Assembly (NCBI GenBank): GCA_009617715.1
Contig: VTFK01000546.1
Location: forward strand, 62,001 to 126,000
Direction of reading: 5' to 3'
Source of the DNA: Plectrocnemia conspersa
Taxonomy: Eukaryota; Arthropoda; Insecta; Trichoptera; Polycentropodidae
DNA: 64,000 nt
Below are positions 34,744 to 46,850 of the stretch, in pieces. The position numbers and the translations under genes are program-made. The stretch's first letter is position 1. Every line of letters starts with the position of its first letter. The notes beneath the pieces were generated by a model. It saw nothing but the letters and a program-made list of their open reading frames with translations. It searched no databases and was not told the origin of the DNA.

Positions 34744-35989
34744 TTTTTTTTTCCAAAAATTATTTAGATAGTAATCCGAAATGGTTCGGCAATCAAAATG
34801 TTAATATTAAATATACTACATATTGCCGTGGGTCTCTTCAGTATGTAATATATTTAATAATAACGCACGCCTAGTAAAACGTTGTAAATGTAGTATATAC
34901 ATATCTAAAACCATCAATGAAAGGTGTAAATTTATCACACGGTTCCATAATTGTTTTATACCAAAAGTGCTATTTAAGCGATCTTAAATTGAAGGTTTTG
35001 TCTTTTACAGACAATGCATGCAATTTTGTCGTCGGCATGCAAACGTAAATTTTGTCTAATTCGTTAATATCGCACGACCGTTAGATCAAGGAATAATTGC
35101 AACCTTTAATACCTATTACGCGAAGCAATCATTACGGTACATTTTAAATAAATTGACGAGTGATGAAAAACTAACAGTCATGAATGTACGGAAGAAATTA
35201 ACGATTGCATCAAACATGCCGGATTACCATTATCTGTCAATTAGGACGCCGGAGAGCCGTTTGTCCGGAATATTTTAAAAACAAAGATTATGCGTCTTTT
35301 GATACAACCGAATAATCCAACGTCTATCATCTGCAGGTATTCACAAACAAAACGAGCTGCGAAGGTAGAAACGCGAACTTAAATTATAAATTATTACATA
35401 GAACTTCATAAAATATTGACCAAAAAATGGGACGTCTCCGAAGCGTGCTAAACTGTATTCCGGACGTTGAGCTGGACCGGGGGATCCGAAGAGAGAAGCG
35501 GTAGCTTCTGCAATATTCGCCGGTCTGAATTCGGACCGGCCTGCTCTCGGTGGAGTCTAAGTTGAAAAGCTCGTTGTATTGTATAACATTTTAAGTGTTA
35601 GAATATGTGATCGTTGACATCCATGTCTGCTCTATAATAATATTTTTTTCACCCCCTTTGATGAGATGAACTACCTCATCAATTAAGACTCGAGGGCGTG
35701 TCTATATTTGTTACACTCTGTTTAATTTTCAATAAGAGTTTTGGTGGCCGTTAAATATATTGAGCAAGTGTACGCGGAAATATTGCACTATGTTGTATAA
35801 TATTATAGCGCTTGTCAATTGCGAAGATCCCAAATGTTGCACTTTGTTAATGACAGTTGCATCTATGACGAATGCTCTCAACTAAAGCAGTTTTGTATGT
35901 ACCGTTCTTTCAGTGTCATAGTATCCGATAACCTACTGTGTGAGTTTGCCTGTTAAAATGATTGAGGTACCTTTATATGAGGATTTTTG
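34744..35989. other. intergenic, no gene seen
   Basis: A GC-richer patch at 35430-35550 includes the near-palindrome CCGGTCTGAATTCGGACCGG. It could be regulatory, but no exon is supportable. Confidence 0.4.
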
Positions 35990-36305
35990 ATTGTTGTCCA
36001 TTCTTGTATTCCAGCGCCTTTCATTTAGGATCATTGAGATACGATTCGCTGAGTTATTTTTAAAGTTTTATTCAAAGTACTGAAAGCTGCTGTTGACTAT
36101 TTTGGAGGAATTCCAGCTTTGAATTGCGGAAGTCTTCAAGAGTCATGACCACGTCCTCTTCTGACTCATCTATGTCAGTCGCATTGCACATTTATATTTT
36201 TTATTTCAGCTACTTTACTTTAATTTTCATATTTTATGATTTCTTTCTTTCTTATTATGTATTATTTTTTTGTATATTGTAAAAATAATTTAAATAAATA
36301 AATCT
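35990..36305 (+). mobile_element. 3' end of the jockey/CR1-like LINE
   Basis: It matches the C-terminal region of the LINE at 22400-22600 (TTGTATTCCAGCGCCTTTC, GATTCGCTGAGTT, GAGGAATTCCAG). It continues into a tail ending TAAAAATAATTTAAATAAATAAAT, probably the 3' terminus. It is a dead copy, and it provides the 3' end missing from the copy in MTF-1. Confidence 0.6.
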
Positions 36306-36714
36306 ATCAGATTTGGTAAAAATCAGTAACTCTCTTAGTAATAATAGTTTTTCATTTCGCGAAATGTGAAAAAACTATGGGGGCCGCACAAATTCATAGA
36401 AATTAAAATCATTACTATATTTTTTATATTTATCAATCAACCGAAGTAATGATAAGTATATCAAACGTACATATATCCGTATCGTGTGCTTTAGAACTAA
36501 TAGTAGGGGCGTAAACCCAAACTTGCCATCTCTTTCTTAATTATGAATAATGATGAAATGGATAGCTCTCGAACTGACTGTATATTTATACGCAAATATG
36601 GTACAGGTTACGATGTATGACTATCTCGAATATTCCACGGAGCATTCACAATGTTTCGTAACACTTTAATCGTTTTAATTAATTCAATTTAAAAATAATT
36701 AACTCTTTGCAATA

Positions 36715-36965
36715 AAAAGGCGCCGACGCGATTTTATTGCTTTTAACGTGAATTTTTGACTTTTGAGAAGTGATAATTATTTTTGCGCTCTCTTATTGAT
36801 CAAAATTCGTAAGAATGTAGCAATATCTGTAAAGGTAGCTAAGATAGATAAGGATAGATTTTTTAATAATATTGCAAATTGAATGTAGCATATCTAAGCC
36901 AAATTTTTACCAATAGGAGAGCGCAAAAAAATTATTCCTTTTAGAAGTGGAAAATTCCGGAAAGT
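36715..36965. repeat. inverted-repeat MITE (family S)
   Basis: The outward half reads GCGATTTTATTGCTTTTAACG, GTGAATTTTTGACTTTTGAGAAG and TTTGCGCTCTCTTATTGATCAAAATTC. The other half returns AATAGGAGAGCGCAAAAA and TTTTAGAAGTGGAAAATTCC in reverse. Related copies lie at about 46122-46275, 46340-46450 and 58690-58900. It is non-coding. Confidence 0.65.
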
Positions 36966-37219
36966 GCCGTCGCAGTGGAATTTAATATTTCGGCCCATTT
37001 CGAAATAAATAAATAATATATTATACCACAGTAGCTGTTTGTCAACACCTATAATATGATCGTATTAGTTCAGTGTGCGTGTTTTTTTTGATAAAAAGTG
37101 GAAGCTGTGGCGTACAGTGTTCTAAATAAATGATATATAAATAATAGATAAGAAGTCATTTTTTAAATATTATTTAAACATTTAAGAATTTTTCACATAA
37201 TGAACCTACCGGAAAATTG

Positions 37220-37303
37220 TGAAAAATATAATGGCGGAGGGGGGAGAAATAGCATTTTCGCCCCCGGGTGCAATCTACTCTAGATACGGCACTGAATAGA
37301 AAT
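37220..37303. repeat. hAT-type MITE remnant
   Basis: A G-rich then C-rich stretch (GGCGGAGGGGGGAG, CGCCCCCGGGTGCAA) is followed by CTCTAGATACGGCACTG. This resembles the GGGGGCGGC...CTAGCTACACCACTG end of the element at 15134-15324. Only one end is recognisable. Confidence 0.45.
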
Positions 37304-37764
37304 ACTAAAAATAATACTCTATTGCTACGAGGAGATGACTGTTCGTTTTCCGAGAGCTGTTAGAACATATTATATTAAATTTAACATGTTGCGTACCTTA
37401 CTGACCTTTCCCAGAAATCGACACTCATCTGAAAGTCCAGTCAGCTTTTCTATCTTTTTTTAGCAAACGTTTCAGGAAAAAAAACATCTCGTTTGATAAG
37501 TTTCGTTGGCTCGATCCGCCATCTTGTTTCAAATCGCTCGATTGCGGTTAAGGATCGCCCAGGACGACGCGTCGTCATCCCGCTCGGCCTCGATTCCTCA
37601 GCACCGTCTGCAGTCCGCCTTCCGCCGTCCGCCGTCCGCCTCGAGTACAGTTAGCCGAGCCTAATATCGCGCCGTTTTCGAATAACGGCAGTCGCTCGAC
37701 GGCCGACGCCGCGAAACCATCGGTCGACGCGCCGAGCCTCCTAACGGTACTGCAGTCGGCTACG

Positions 37765-40700
37765 ATGCCCGCTACGATGATGCTCCTGTGTTCCCTCTGG
37801 ATGGTCGCCCTTCCGCTGGCCCAGACCGTCGAGCGCTGCAAGGGCGGAGGCGCCGGACTGCGCCACGTCTGGGGCGATGCCCTCACCGACTCGCCCGACT
37901 GCGTGGGGCCCAACGGAGAGCCCTATCCGACGTAAGAACCCCTCTCTCGTCTAAACCAAACCCCGTTAACGTCCACTCACTGTCGACCGTCCGAACTCAA
38001 GGGCCGCCGTCGAGAGAGCTATAGCCGCGTCGAGAGGCAGCTCCTTCCGGAAGGGCCGCTCCGGCTGGAAGACGATAGACCCGCTGATCACGAGGAACAA
38101 CCTGATGGAAGCCTACCGCCTGAAGAACGAGCACGAGCACGAGAGCGAGCGCCCGTCGAGAGTCGGTGAGTCACCGCTCGGAATGCGGTGTCGGTATGCG
38201 CGCGGATAGGAGTAGAAAGGCGGATAGCCTGACGACGATTTCCGGTCGATTTCAGGAAGGGCGATAGACGACGATCAGCTCCAGTGCAAGAGCGCATCGG
38301 CACCGGCCAGGCTGTGCCGGACGAGGTACAACACCACCGCGCCCATGTACGGGGTCTCGCTCACTTCCGGTCAGCCGGTCACCATCGTGCAGAAGTTCCC
38401 CGACCTGCTGCAGCAGGTCGTCTTCGAAGTCTGCGAGTAAGTTTATTTTCATACAACTTTTCAGCGTTCGTCTACGAATAAAATCGAGGTAAGTATTTTA
38501 TACCGCTTTAACCCGAATTCTCCATACGGAAATCAATATTTGCAGACATTTCTGTCAACTTACGTGGTATTGATTGTATATATTCGCTTATTTGCTATTT
38601 TTATAATACTATTATTTACACAAAATAAATCTAAAATATCCGGCGTTCTAAGTCAGAATATTTTTATTTTATTACAAAATACATTTAACGACACTTCCAT
38701 TTTAAAGTCAATCTTTCAGAAATGTTTAATGGAAAATAATCCATAAAAACCGATATATCGAGTCAAGTATAGGTTTAGATTTCTGTTGAAATTTACCTAA
38801 AAAGATACAGAATGCATGAAAACTGATATTTTATAGGATTGAAAATATAAAATGTTATAATAAAGGCTGATGACACTGATACTTTCAGTGTTTTTTTTTT
38901 TAAATAATAATTTGGTATTTTTTTAAAATATGTCAATTTTGTTATTGGGTTGCGAATTCTTAGCTGAAATATTTACGAGGTTATTTCTTTATGAAAGTTT
39001 AACCCCTTGACCGCGGACGACACCTATAGAAGTCATCAAGAAATTCGCCAGTATGCATTGGGCACCTAAAGGTGTCATGAACCTTTGAGCTGTGTAATAT
39101 ATTTTTTTATAATTTAAGGTTGAAAACACTATTAAAATAATATTTAATGACCAATCGATTAAAACTACGGTAGTTATCGTGTCTTCGAAAACCAGAGTTG
39201 CGGAGTCTGAGCATAAAAACTCGATCGACTCAGACTCAATTTTTTCTTTAATAAATATTTTTTTTATTCGTCGAACATAAATATATAATTTTTTTAAAAT
39301 AGCAGCCAAAGAGTGAAGTAGGCGTGGCAATTTTTAATGATTAACCCTTTAAACACCAGCGACTAATTAGTGGGTCACCTGTTATTTATCTTCACGCTTC
39401 ACCTCTTTCTTAAAATAAATATTAAATACTCAATTCACTGATAAATTATGCTAGTACAATAATCTACGAATAAAAAAATAATTAATTGAAGTGGCTCACT
39501 GGTGAGCCACTTCCGTTTAAGTGATTAATGCTTATTTTATTTTTTTATGATTTGAAAATCGTTGTCATTATATATATTGCTGTTAATTTTTATAAAATTT
39601 GTTAAAATCGTCATCCGTAAATTTTGAAATGATCCACAGTTCATAAAAAACCGTTATATTTCACACCCTCAAATGGCAATAATAAGAAATAACACTTCTT
39701 ATTTTTAATTAAATCGCATAATTAAAAATAAGTTCCAAATATATTAAATAAATATTTATAATCTAAATATGTTCTTCTAGTGATATGGAAAAGACCAGGT
39801 AAATATATGTATGCCAAAGAACTCGTACGTCAAATACTAGTCACTGTACACTAAATAGTACTCAGTGGCAGCTAACGGTTATAGGAGTTTTGCTTACGGT
39901 GGATAATGTTCAAGTCTCAAAATGCTTATGGTAATTTTTACGTGCGGCTTTACTGGCTCCATTTAAAGGATTGAAACGTAGAGGATGTAAAAATGTATGT
40001 CATTTTTTGATTACTTAAATATAAATGTATCGTTAATTAAACTCGAATTATTTAGGTAACTTTTCGTCGACATGCAAGATCTTTAAATAAACGAATATAA
40101 CGAATATCGGTAAAACTGCGAGTTAAATGTTGCTTACTGATTGTGATTTCTGGACAGCGTTGAAAATTTTTTTTACTATGTTACAATTTGCCAAATTCGA
40201 AGGACCCTGAAATTTAAAAAAAAAATGCCTTTTAATCGTCAATTTATAGCATAAATAGTTTAATTGTGTATATAGTTAATAGTTAATATAAATTTAGTTA
40301 AAACTTTATGATCCGTTTTTTTGCAAGCGCGTGATTCACTTGTAGATTTTCAAATTGAGATTTTTTTCAATTATTATGAAACGTTAAGACGGCGATTAAA
40401 AGCAACCGTTATTTTAATTCGACTTATTTCATAGGTAATGTTTTAAATAATGAATTAAGTATAATATAAATATGGCTAAAAATAGTGTACTTAAACTAAA
40501 CGAGAATAAAATATATTTATTAATTATAAAGATACGTTAGATAATAATATAAAATATTTAGGAGTAATTGTAGATAAAAATTAAATTTTAAGGAACATTA
40601 TAATAACTATTAAAAATGTTTTCAAAATTGCAGATCGTCCGAGTGCGAGGTGGTACGAGGACAGTGCGCGCAGACGTACGTACCCTACCTGTTCCTGGTG

Positions 40701-40787
40701 ATTCCCCTCGGACCCGTCACCCTCACGGGCCAGGACTACGTGCTGGTCGAATCGGGCTGCGTCTGCAAGCCTAAGCTCTCGCGGTAG
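37765..40787 (+). CDS. Spaetzle-like cystine-knot secreted ligand
   Basis: Exons are 37765-37931, 38002-38165, 38256-38436 and 40634-40787 with consistent phases (221 aa). A signal peptide, MPATMMLLCSLWMVALPLAQ, starts the protein. A pro-region holds furin-type sites RKGR (72-75) and RPSR (106-109). Cleavage after R109 would release a 112-residue C-terminal domain with seven cysteines (121, 131, 170, 175, 182, 213, 215) and one N-glycosylation site at N136. Characteristic stretches are CRTRYNTTAPMYGVSL, FPDLLQQVVFEVCESSEC and QTYVPYLFLVIPLGPV ending ESGCVCKP. Seven cysteines in about 105 residues after a furin site is the Spaetzle plan, whose members are dimeric ligands of Toll-family receptors; the spacing differs from classical Spaetzle, so a distinct neurotrophin-like or trunk-like family is possible. 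It is convergent with the cuticular gene. Poly(A) signal is near 40870. Confidence 0.75.
39342..39528. mobile_element. TTAA-flanked MITE (piggyBac-like)
   Basis: The left end is TTAA-CCCTTTAAACACCAGCGAC. The right part contains the palindrome GTGGCTCACTGGTGAGCCAC and ends CCGTTTAAGTGATTAA. TTAA flanks and CCCTTTAAA ends suit piggyBac MITEs. At about 190 bp it is too short to code. A TTAACCCCTTGACCGCG near 39000 may be the end of another such element. Confidence 0.5.
40480..40600 (+). pseudogene. reverse transcriptase fragment
   Basis: In the plus frame the translation resembles the post-YADD thumb region of the LINE at 59468: a run like LKLNENKIYLLI, then YLGVIVDKN at the end. It lies just upstream of exon 4 of the Spaetzle-like gene. 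It is short and broken. Confidence 0.4.
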
Positions 40788-40973
40788 AGAGCCGCCATAC
40801 CCTCCCCTCCGCTGTATCATATTACTCTACGTCCTAATTTATTTAATATTTATTACTTTTATTTATTGACAATAAAACTCGTGTAAGTGATTTTATCGCA
40901 CTTTTATTCGACCAACTTATACATAATAATAATCATAACAAACGACGGGTAATAAATATCTAATAGAAACGAG

Positions 40974-43900
40974 CTACTGCTGCTGCTGGTAGCGGTAGTA
41001 CTGCTGAGGCTGCGGGGCGGGAGCCGAAGCTTGGAGGTACTGCGCCGCCTGTCGGTGTCGGAGGCCATCGGGGCGCTCCAGCGGAGAGGCCGTGGTCGGA
41101 ACCGGCACTTTGACTTTGATGTCCGTGGGTTGGCGTACCACCTCGGCCTTGAAGCCCTCTTTGGGGTCGGCCGTGTAAGTCACCGTCCTGATGAATCCGT
41201 CGCTGTCCACCACGGAGTAGCTGCCCTTGATGACGCCACCAACTCGTTCCTCCTGTCTGTTCTGGTAGTTAGTGTACTGATCATCGTTCACGTCGAAGCC
41301 GAACTGATACGAGGGGTTGGGCTGAAATGGTGCAACGAGAGAAATTAATTCTGCCTCATTTTGTACAATCCCCGTCTCAAACCGTAACCGCTTTTGCGTA
41401 TAATTTAAGACCATTGGCAATTAGTCAATTAAGGATGCGAGGTGTCGATGCTCGGCGACTTTTATTAGTGTCCTAGAGAGTTGCGATCGCGTCCCTTATT
41501 CTTACCCGTCGCGACCAGAACGTCAGCGCTCTAAAACGCTTCTATCGCACGAGCCATCCAGATTTTCAACGAGTTATTCGTGTAAGTATTTGTTCATATT
41601 ATTTACAGCCCAATTGTATCCTTTTTTATTTTACAAAATAATAAATAAATAACACTTTGTAATTGGAAAAATTCTAAATAGCACTACGAATATATTTAAA
41701 TAATTAATAGTTTACTATTCGATAATCGATGGTTAAAAATAACAAATAGTTTATATTAAATAAATTAAATAGACTGCATGTTTTAAAACCGCTGAGGAAT
41801 ACTCGCGGAAACTCTCATCTACATAGTTCACAGAACAATTCAATTTAAAGCAAAACGAATAGAATGGTATTTGGACGCTACATGGACTATCCGAGAGTTG
41901 TCAAGAATTTGTCACTTTATACATAATTTTTTTACTGAGAATAAGAAGTAAGTTCTCTTCGACAATGTAAGTCGGAAAAAAATAACGACTAACGTAAGTC
42001 CTGGCTAACATTTCGAAACGTTTTTATTTGGATTCGGTGGGATCTACGTAAAAAAATACGTTATGAATTATTAAAACCTGCTTTACTGCAATGGTTAAAT
42101 TCATTATTTACCAAGTTCCTAACTCGCTTTCATGTTAAAAAAAACATTTTTGAGATTTGCTCGAAATAAAACAAGGTTCTGCGAATGATAAGCGACACTC
42201 CCTGGTATGTTCCTAATGACGATGTAGAAAATGACCTTAAAATATAATCCAAAAAAGACGAAATAACGAACAAATACACGACATACAGAGACAAACTAAA
42301 AATCCACCAAAACAAAATGACAACCGAACTATTTGACTGTAGATCCGATCACATCAGATTACTTAAACGACTTAGACCATCAGACATATAATATATACCT
42401 GACAACAGGACGTCATTTGGTGAAGCGACAGTTGTCTCCCCTAAAATTTGGCCAGAAAAATGCATGTCATTTAATGAAATATTATGAACCTTAATGAAAT
42501 CGAAATATTATCATTGCTCACATGGCAACTCGTCACAAATGGATCGCAAAATTAACAAGACACAAAGAGATTATTTCCTCAATATACATACATACATATG
42601 TATTTTTTAAATAAGTATGTACACGAAAAATGAAAATAATACGCATTCAATTGAAATACAAAAGTATTCATAAATAAAAACAAACTGATACAAAGTATTT
42701 TCGAAGAAAAAACAATAAATATTAACAACATATAAAATTAATTGTAAATCAAAATACTATCTAATACTTTATTAAGTAAAAAAATATTTACGGCCCAAAA
42801 AGAACATAAATTAGAATTATCTATATTTGTTTTCGACTTTTAAATAAAAAATACCTAATGGCAACATTATTTTTCCTGTCGAGCCAGATTAAATTTAAAA
42901 AAAATAGTGTATGAATATTTATTTACATATTAGTTCAAACAAGTGAATTTTTTCACGTTGTGTCCTGTTAATATTGAAATTAAATACGTTTCCTTAAAAA
43001 TCTTTTTAAACCGTGTGAGTGATGTTCCGTAGAAGCAATCGCCTTGTGAGCAATCGATTTGTGACCAATTTTCATGTGAGTAATTTTCGTTATTAGAAGT
43101 TGTTTGGACAATAATCCACGTGAGTAATACTCCTGTGTCCGTTCACCGTTTAAATTATGCCCCTAATATTATATAATATTTTATCAAATGTACTCTATGA
43201 AGTTGATTATTATTGCGCTCCTCTAATATCAATAGAAGGGATACTTAATATTTAAATAAAAATTTACAAAAATAATTTCAGCATTAAAATAAACGCCAAA
43301 ATAGAAATTACTGACATATTAAATTTACTTATAAACTAAAAAAAATCCTATACCTACATCTTACACACTTATGAATACATCATATATTATAAATTTAAAT
43401 TCTTCTCATGCTTCAACTCTCGTTGAAGAATGAAACAAAAAAAAATTCAAAGAGTTTTTATAGCATAGAATTATGAATGTACCGGTATTTACGATTCATA
43501 GCTTTACGGAATATGTTTGATTATTATAGCGTTAACAATTTATTAATCGATATTTCAATAGTTGAAAATACTAATAATAAATTTATTATTCGTACATTTT
43601 ATTTACTTGGTTAAATTTAGAATAATTACTGATTCTATCTATAAAAAAATACATATGTATATCAAGTAAAATGTGGGAAGTAGTACGAGTTCTGAAGCAA
43701 GTGACTGTAACGTCATTGTAAAATTAGCATACCTATCATATTTCCTGCGACACGAATCATTACATATATTTTTTTTAATTTAATAGAATTTAATTTAATA
43801 TATTAAATTATAAAGAATAATTTGCTATAGTTGATTTTGTATTTTTAATTTAAAAAAAAAAACACTAAATATAATTGACCGCAGAAGCTCGTTCTTGGTC

Positions 43901-44928
43901 TCTCGGTGCATCGTTCCCCACTTACATATTTTAAATTATTTTCTCTAGATTTTACTGTAGAGTTGTCAAAATTTTTATTACGTCTACTAATCATAATCGA
44001 AGATAGCGAATTGATTTACGACCATCTTAGTGTTTCTATCGACGTTTACCGGAAATAATGGCAGTTTCGGTTAGAGAAAAAGAGAGCGCACAAGATCATT
44101 GCCAAGAGTGAAACGCGCCGTCGAGTCGATCCAATTTCACTTTTACGCGAAACGACAACGAACTTGCGGGCGGTTACGCAAGAGAAGAAAGGTCGATTGC
44201 GTAAGAGAGCGAAAGAGAGACAGAGAGACTCACGTCGTAGTCTTCGGGAAGCTGCTCTTCGGGTCTCAGCGAAGCCGGTCTCGTCGCTTGAGCTTTGGGC
44301 GCGTACTGCGGCTGCTGCTGCTGCTGGACGTATTGCTGGACGTACTGCGGCTGAGGCTGCAGCTGCTCCTTCTGATTGAGTTGCAGATTAAATACGAGAT
44401 AGGTGCGATTGGATTCGAGAGACTCACCGGTTGGACGCGGACGAAATTCTGCTGCGGCTCCGGCTGCCTCTCATAGATGGGGGTGGCTTCGGGCCTATGT
44501 TGGCTCTGTTGGTTCTGTTGATTCTGCGCTAGATACTGCCTGAGGAGGTGCGGCGGTAGTGCTATGGGCTGCTGCTGGAAGGGTTAGAATCGAAAGTAGA
44601 TAGTGAAATTCGAAGCAAAGAGCTCCGAGCCTTTTATTTTTTTTCAGAATCAGCATAGATATTAATTTAACCTTGAATTATTTTTACAATTATTGCAATA
44701 AGGAATAAGACAGATAACTTCTACGTGCGAATAAAATCTATATGAACCCGCAAAAATATCTAACCTCCCGATTCTGACGCTTTAATTACATTTTGTTCGC
44801 GAGTATCGGCCGTGTGCGCGTTAATAATTTCGGAAGGCTCGGAAGACTCGCGCAGACGGGAAACTCACCTGCTGCGGAATGGCTCCGACCGCGGCGGCGA
44901 AGAGCAGGAGAACGGTGGCGACCCTCAT
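40974..44928 (-). CDS. cuticular protein with R&R chitin-binding domain
   Basis: Minus-strand exons are 44928-44869, 44574-44428, 44371-44234 and 41321-40974, all in phase 0 (230 aa). A signal peptide (MRVATVLLLFAAAVGA) is followed by about 95 Q/P-rich residues with repeats such as PQYVQQYVQQQQQPQY. Then comes an R&R (chitin_bind_4) domain, starting PNPSYQFGFDVNDD and containing VIKGSYSVVDSDGFIRTVTY and TADPKEGFKAEVV. The wording is closest to the RR-2-like class. A Q-rich tail ends YYRYQQQQ. It is secreted by epidermis into cuticle and binds chitin. A TATA box lies 39-45 bp upstream of the ATG. A 2.9-kb intron separates the R&R exon from the Q-rich exons. The 3' end lies about 190 bp from that of the Spaetzle-like gene. 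Confidence 0.9.
42130..42510. repeat. jockey-like LINE fragment and family A module in the cuticular gene intron
   Basis: A plus-strand frame near 42170-42240 reads VLRMISDTPWYVPNDDVEND, typical of the jockey reverse-transcriptase C-terminus. At 42405-42510 the short family A module begins GGACGTCATTTGG, with TTTGGCCAGAAAAATGCATG and AATGAAATCGAAATATT. Both are fragments. Confidence 0.55.
42511..44233 (-). other. cuticular gene intron, remaining part
   Basis: This is AT-rich, with a degenerate tandem motif like TGTGAGCAAT/TGTGAGTAAT at 43030-43140. The plus-strand frames at 44099-44476 are shadows of the minus-strand Q-rich exons and intron. Confidence 0.5.
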
Positions 44929-44966
44929 CTCGAATCAGATTTGTATGTTATCTCGCATGCGAGCGG

Positions 44967-44973
44967 TTATATA
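44967..44973 (-). promoter_or_regulatory. TATA box of the cuticular protein gene
   Basis: TATATAA on the minus strand, 39 bp upstream of the ATG at 44928, is correctly placed for a short-leader gene. Confidence 0.65.
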
Positions 44974-44999
44974 TGCTCGTCCCCTCCTAGGCTCGTCGG

Positions 45000-45416
45000 T
45001 TTTACTTTCTTCGGCGTCGGTCGACGGAGCCGTCGCGGTCGCGACGTCGCACCGCTCCCGAAGGAGTCGCCAGGAGCACAAGTCCTCGTCCGTGGGAACC
45101 TAACTTTCTATCGTTTCTATCGTTTTCGTCACCGTCGTTGCGCAACTTCCGACGTCGCGTTCTATCCGGCGCGGTGGCGAACTCCCCACTTGAAGTTCGC
45201 TCGCCTGTCCGTCTTCACGAAAGTGTGCACCGGTCCGGGCCTGAAGTTTCGTCCCGCTGCTGAAAAGCGTTTCGAAACTAAATAACTAAAAATTGTAATT
45301 TATGATAATGCGCTCAGAGTTACGAAAGGGTTCTTTTCACTGTCCGTCGATCTTTTTAGCCGACATATCGCAACTCTAAGTAAAAATACAGCGTTGACAC
45401 TAAAACGGCAATGCTA
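45000..45416. other. GC-rich region upstream of the cuticular gene
   Basis: The composition is promoter-like. Plus-strand frames here (such as 44812-45285) have no domain and run across the cuticular gene promoter, so I do not call a gene. Confidence 0.45.
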
Positions 45417-46020
45417 ATCAGGGACGTTATTTGGTCAGAAAAATACATTCAATGAAATACTTGAAATCAAAATATTAAAAATAAACGACCACTGACCCCC
45501 CTAATACCATGAAAAAATCTGAAATAATGTTCTTAATTCTAAACCAGAAATTTTTGAATTACCCCTCAATGAAAATCTTAAAAGAACAGTCTCGAAACTA
45601 ACCCAATTTTTTTTTATTTACACTGGTAGATATATTTACCAGTAAAAATATAATTTATTTGGCAGGTGCTAGTAATTAGTAATATATACATTTTCATACC
45701 TAGCATTATTTATTTACATGCGATGTGTAAATATGCATTTTTAGGTGAAGTCAAAATACATTTTCATCTGTAGATATATATTTCTACTAGCGAAAAATAA
45801 TTAAATTCATGGGACTAGGAAAATTACATGCTGTTTCAAAATGTCTATAAAACTCAATTTGACAGCTGCGCAACATTCAAACCCAAAACTAATTATAGAT
45901 TTAGAACTTTCATTAGGTCAAGTCCAAAAGAAAAACTAAGCACACTTAATTCTCAGCGGAAAATAAGCGGAACAAATACAGACGTCGCATCTCGCATATT
46001 GCTCCATGGTTAGTCTGCAC
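45417..46020. repeat. family A repeat, full-length reversed copy
   Basis: It begins GGGACGTTATTTGG and passes TCTAAACCAGAAAT, the TTTACCAGTAAAAATATAAT arm, GCAGGTGCTAGT, ATTTACATGCGATGT, TCTATAAAACTCAATTTGACAG and CAAACCCAAAACTAATTATAG. It ends near CGCATCTCGCATATTGCTC, the mirror of 2447-2465. It therefore defines both outer limits of the family at about 0.6 kb. Confidence 0.65.
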
Positions 46021-46121
46021 TTCGATCTTACACTGTTTTAAAAATATGATTGCGATCCTTACCGATACTATGAACTTTTGATATGAGAGTATTGATCAAA
46101 CTATATTCTAACCGAATTTTG

Positions 46122-46275
46122 CTCAATTGGAGGGCGCAAAATCAATTATCACTTCTCAGAAGTCAAAAATTCACGTTAAAAGCAATAACATCGTGCACGA
46201 TTTTATCGCTTTTGACGTGGATTTTTGACTTCTGAGAAAAGATAATTGTTTTTTGCGCTCTCCTATTGGTCAAAA
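46122..46275. repeat. fold-back element (family S)
   Basis: Two arms of about 70 bp face each other. CAATTGGAGGGCGCAAAATC through TCTCAGAAGTCAAAAATTCACG is answered by CGTGGATTTTTGACTTCTGAGA through TTTTTTGCGCTCTCCTATTGG. The centre is CATCGTGCACGATTTTATCG. The DNA could form a long hairpin. A partial third arm lies at 46340-46450. Confidence 0.7.
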
Positions 46276-46640
46276 TTTGATTTAGATGTGCTACATTAAA
46301 TTTGTAAAATTATTTTTAAAAGTCGAAAAGTCGGTTCTCACTGCAACAGCGATGACACGATTTTATTGCTTTTGGCGTGGATTTTTGACTTCTAAGAAGA
46401 GATAATGGTTATATTTTTTCCTATTCGTCAAAATTCGGTTTAGACGTTTTACATTCGATTTTCATTTATTGTAAATTGTAATATTGTTATGAAAAGTCTT
46501 TATATGAACGCTAGATAGCCGAGCACTTACAATTTTAGTGCTTTAAACGTGGATTATAAACAGGGACTCCTTTAAATTTGGCTAGAAAAATGCATATCAT
46601 TTAACAAAATAAATTTGAGAATATCGATATTAGTAAAATA
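46276..46640. repeat. family S arm and short family A fragment
   Basis: 46340-46450 repeats CGATTTTATTGCTTTTGGCG, GGATTTTTGACTTCTAAGAAG and CCTATTCGTCAAAATTCGG. At 46559-46610 AGGGACTCCTTTAAATTTGG and AGAAAAATGCATATCATTTAA resemble the family A module. Confidence 0.5.
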
Positions 46641-46850
46641 TCTTTAAAATGGTTTAATGATTATTTAAAAAAGATAAAGTAATAAGTAAAAATAAATTAT
46701 GCTTATTCCAAAGAGAAAATAATATCTCATGGTGTACCACAGGAGTACAAATTAGGACCATTGCTGTTTTTAATATATATGTATAATATAATTAATAATA
46801 TAGAAAAATATAAAATTCATATGTTTGTAGACACTTTATTTTATTGCATA
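46640..46850 (+). pseudogene. reverse transcriptase fragment
   Basis: Around 46725-46845 the plus strand encodes a broken version of VPQ...LGPLLFLIY followed by YKIHMFVD, the RT block before YADD. No intact frame is present. Confidence 0.45.

Larger units (their letters stand above)
38437..40633 (+). other. intron 3 of the Spaetzle-like gene
   Basis: This is a 2.2-kb AT-rich intron holding a TTAA-flanked MITE (39342-39528), a repeat shared with 6149-6300 (39529-39640), and a short LINE remnant (40480-40600). The frames at 38540-38746 and 38989-39330 have no recognisable domain. Confidence 0.55.
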
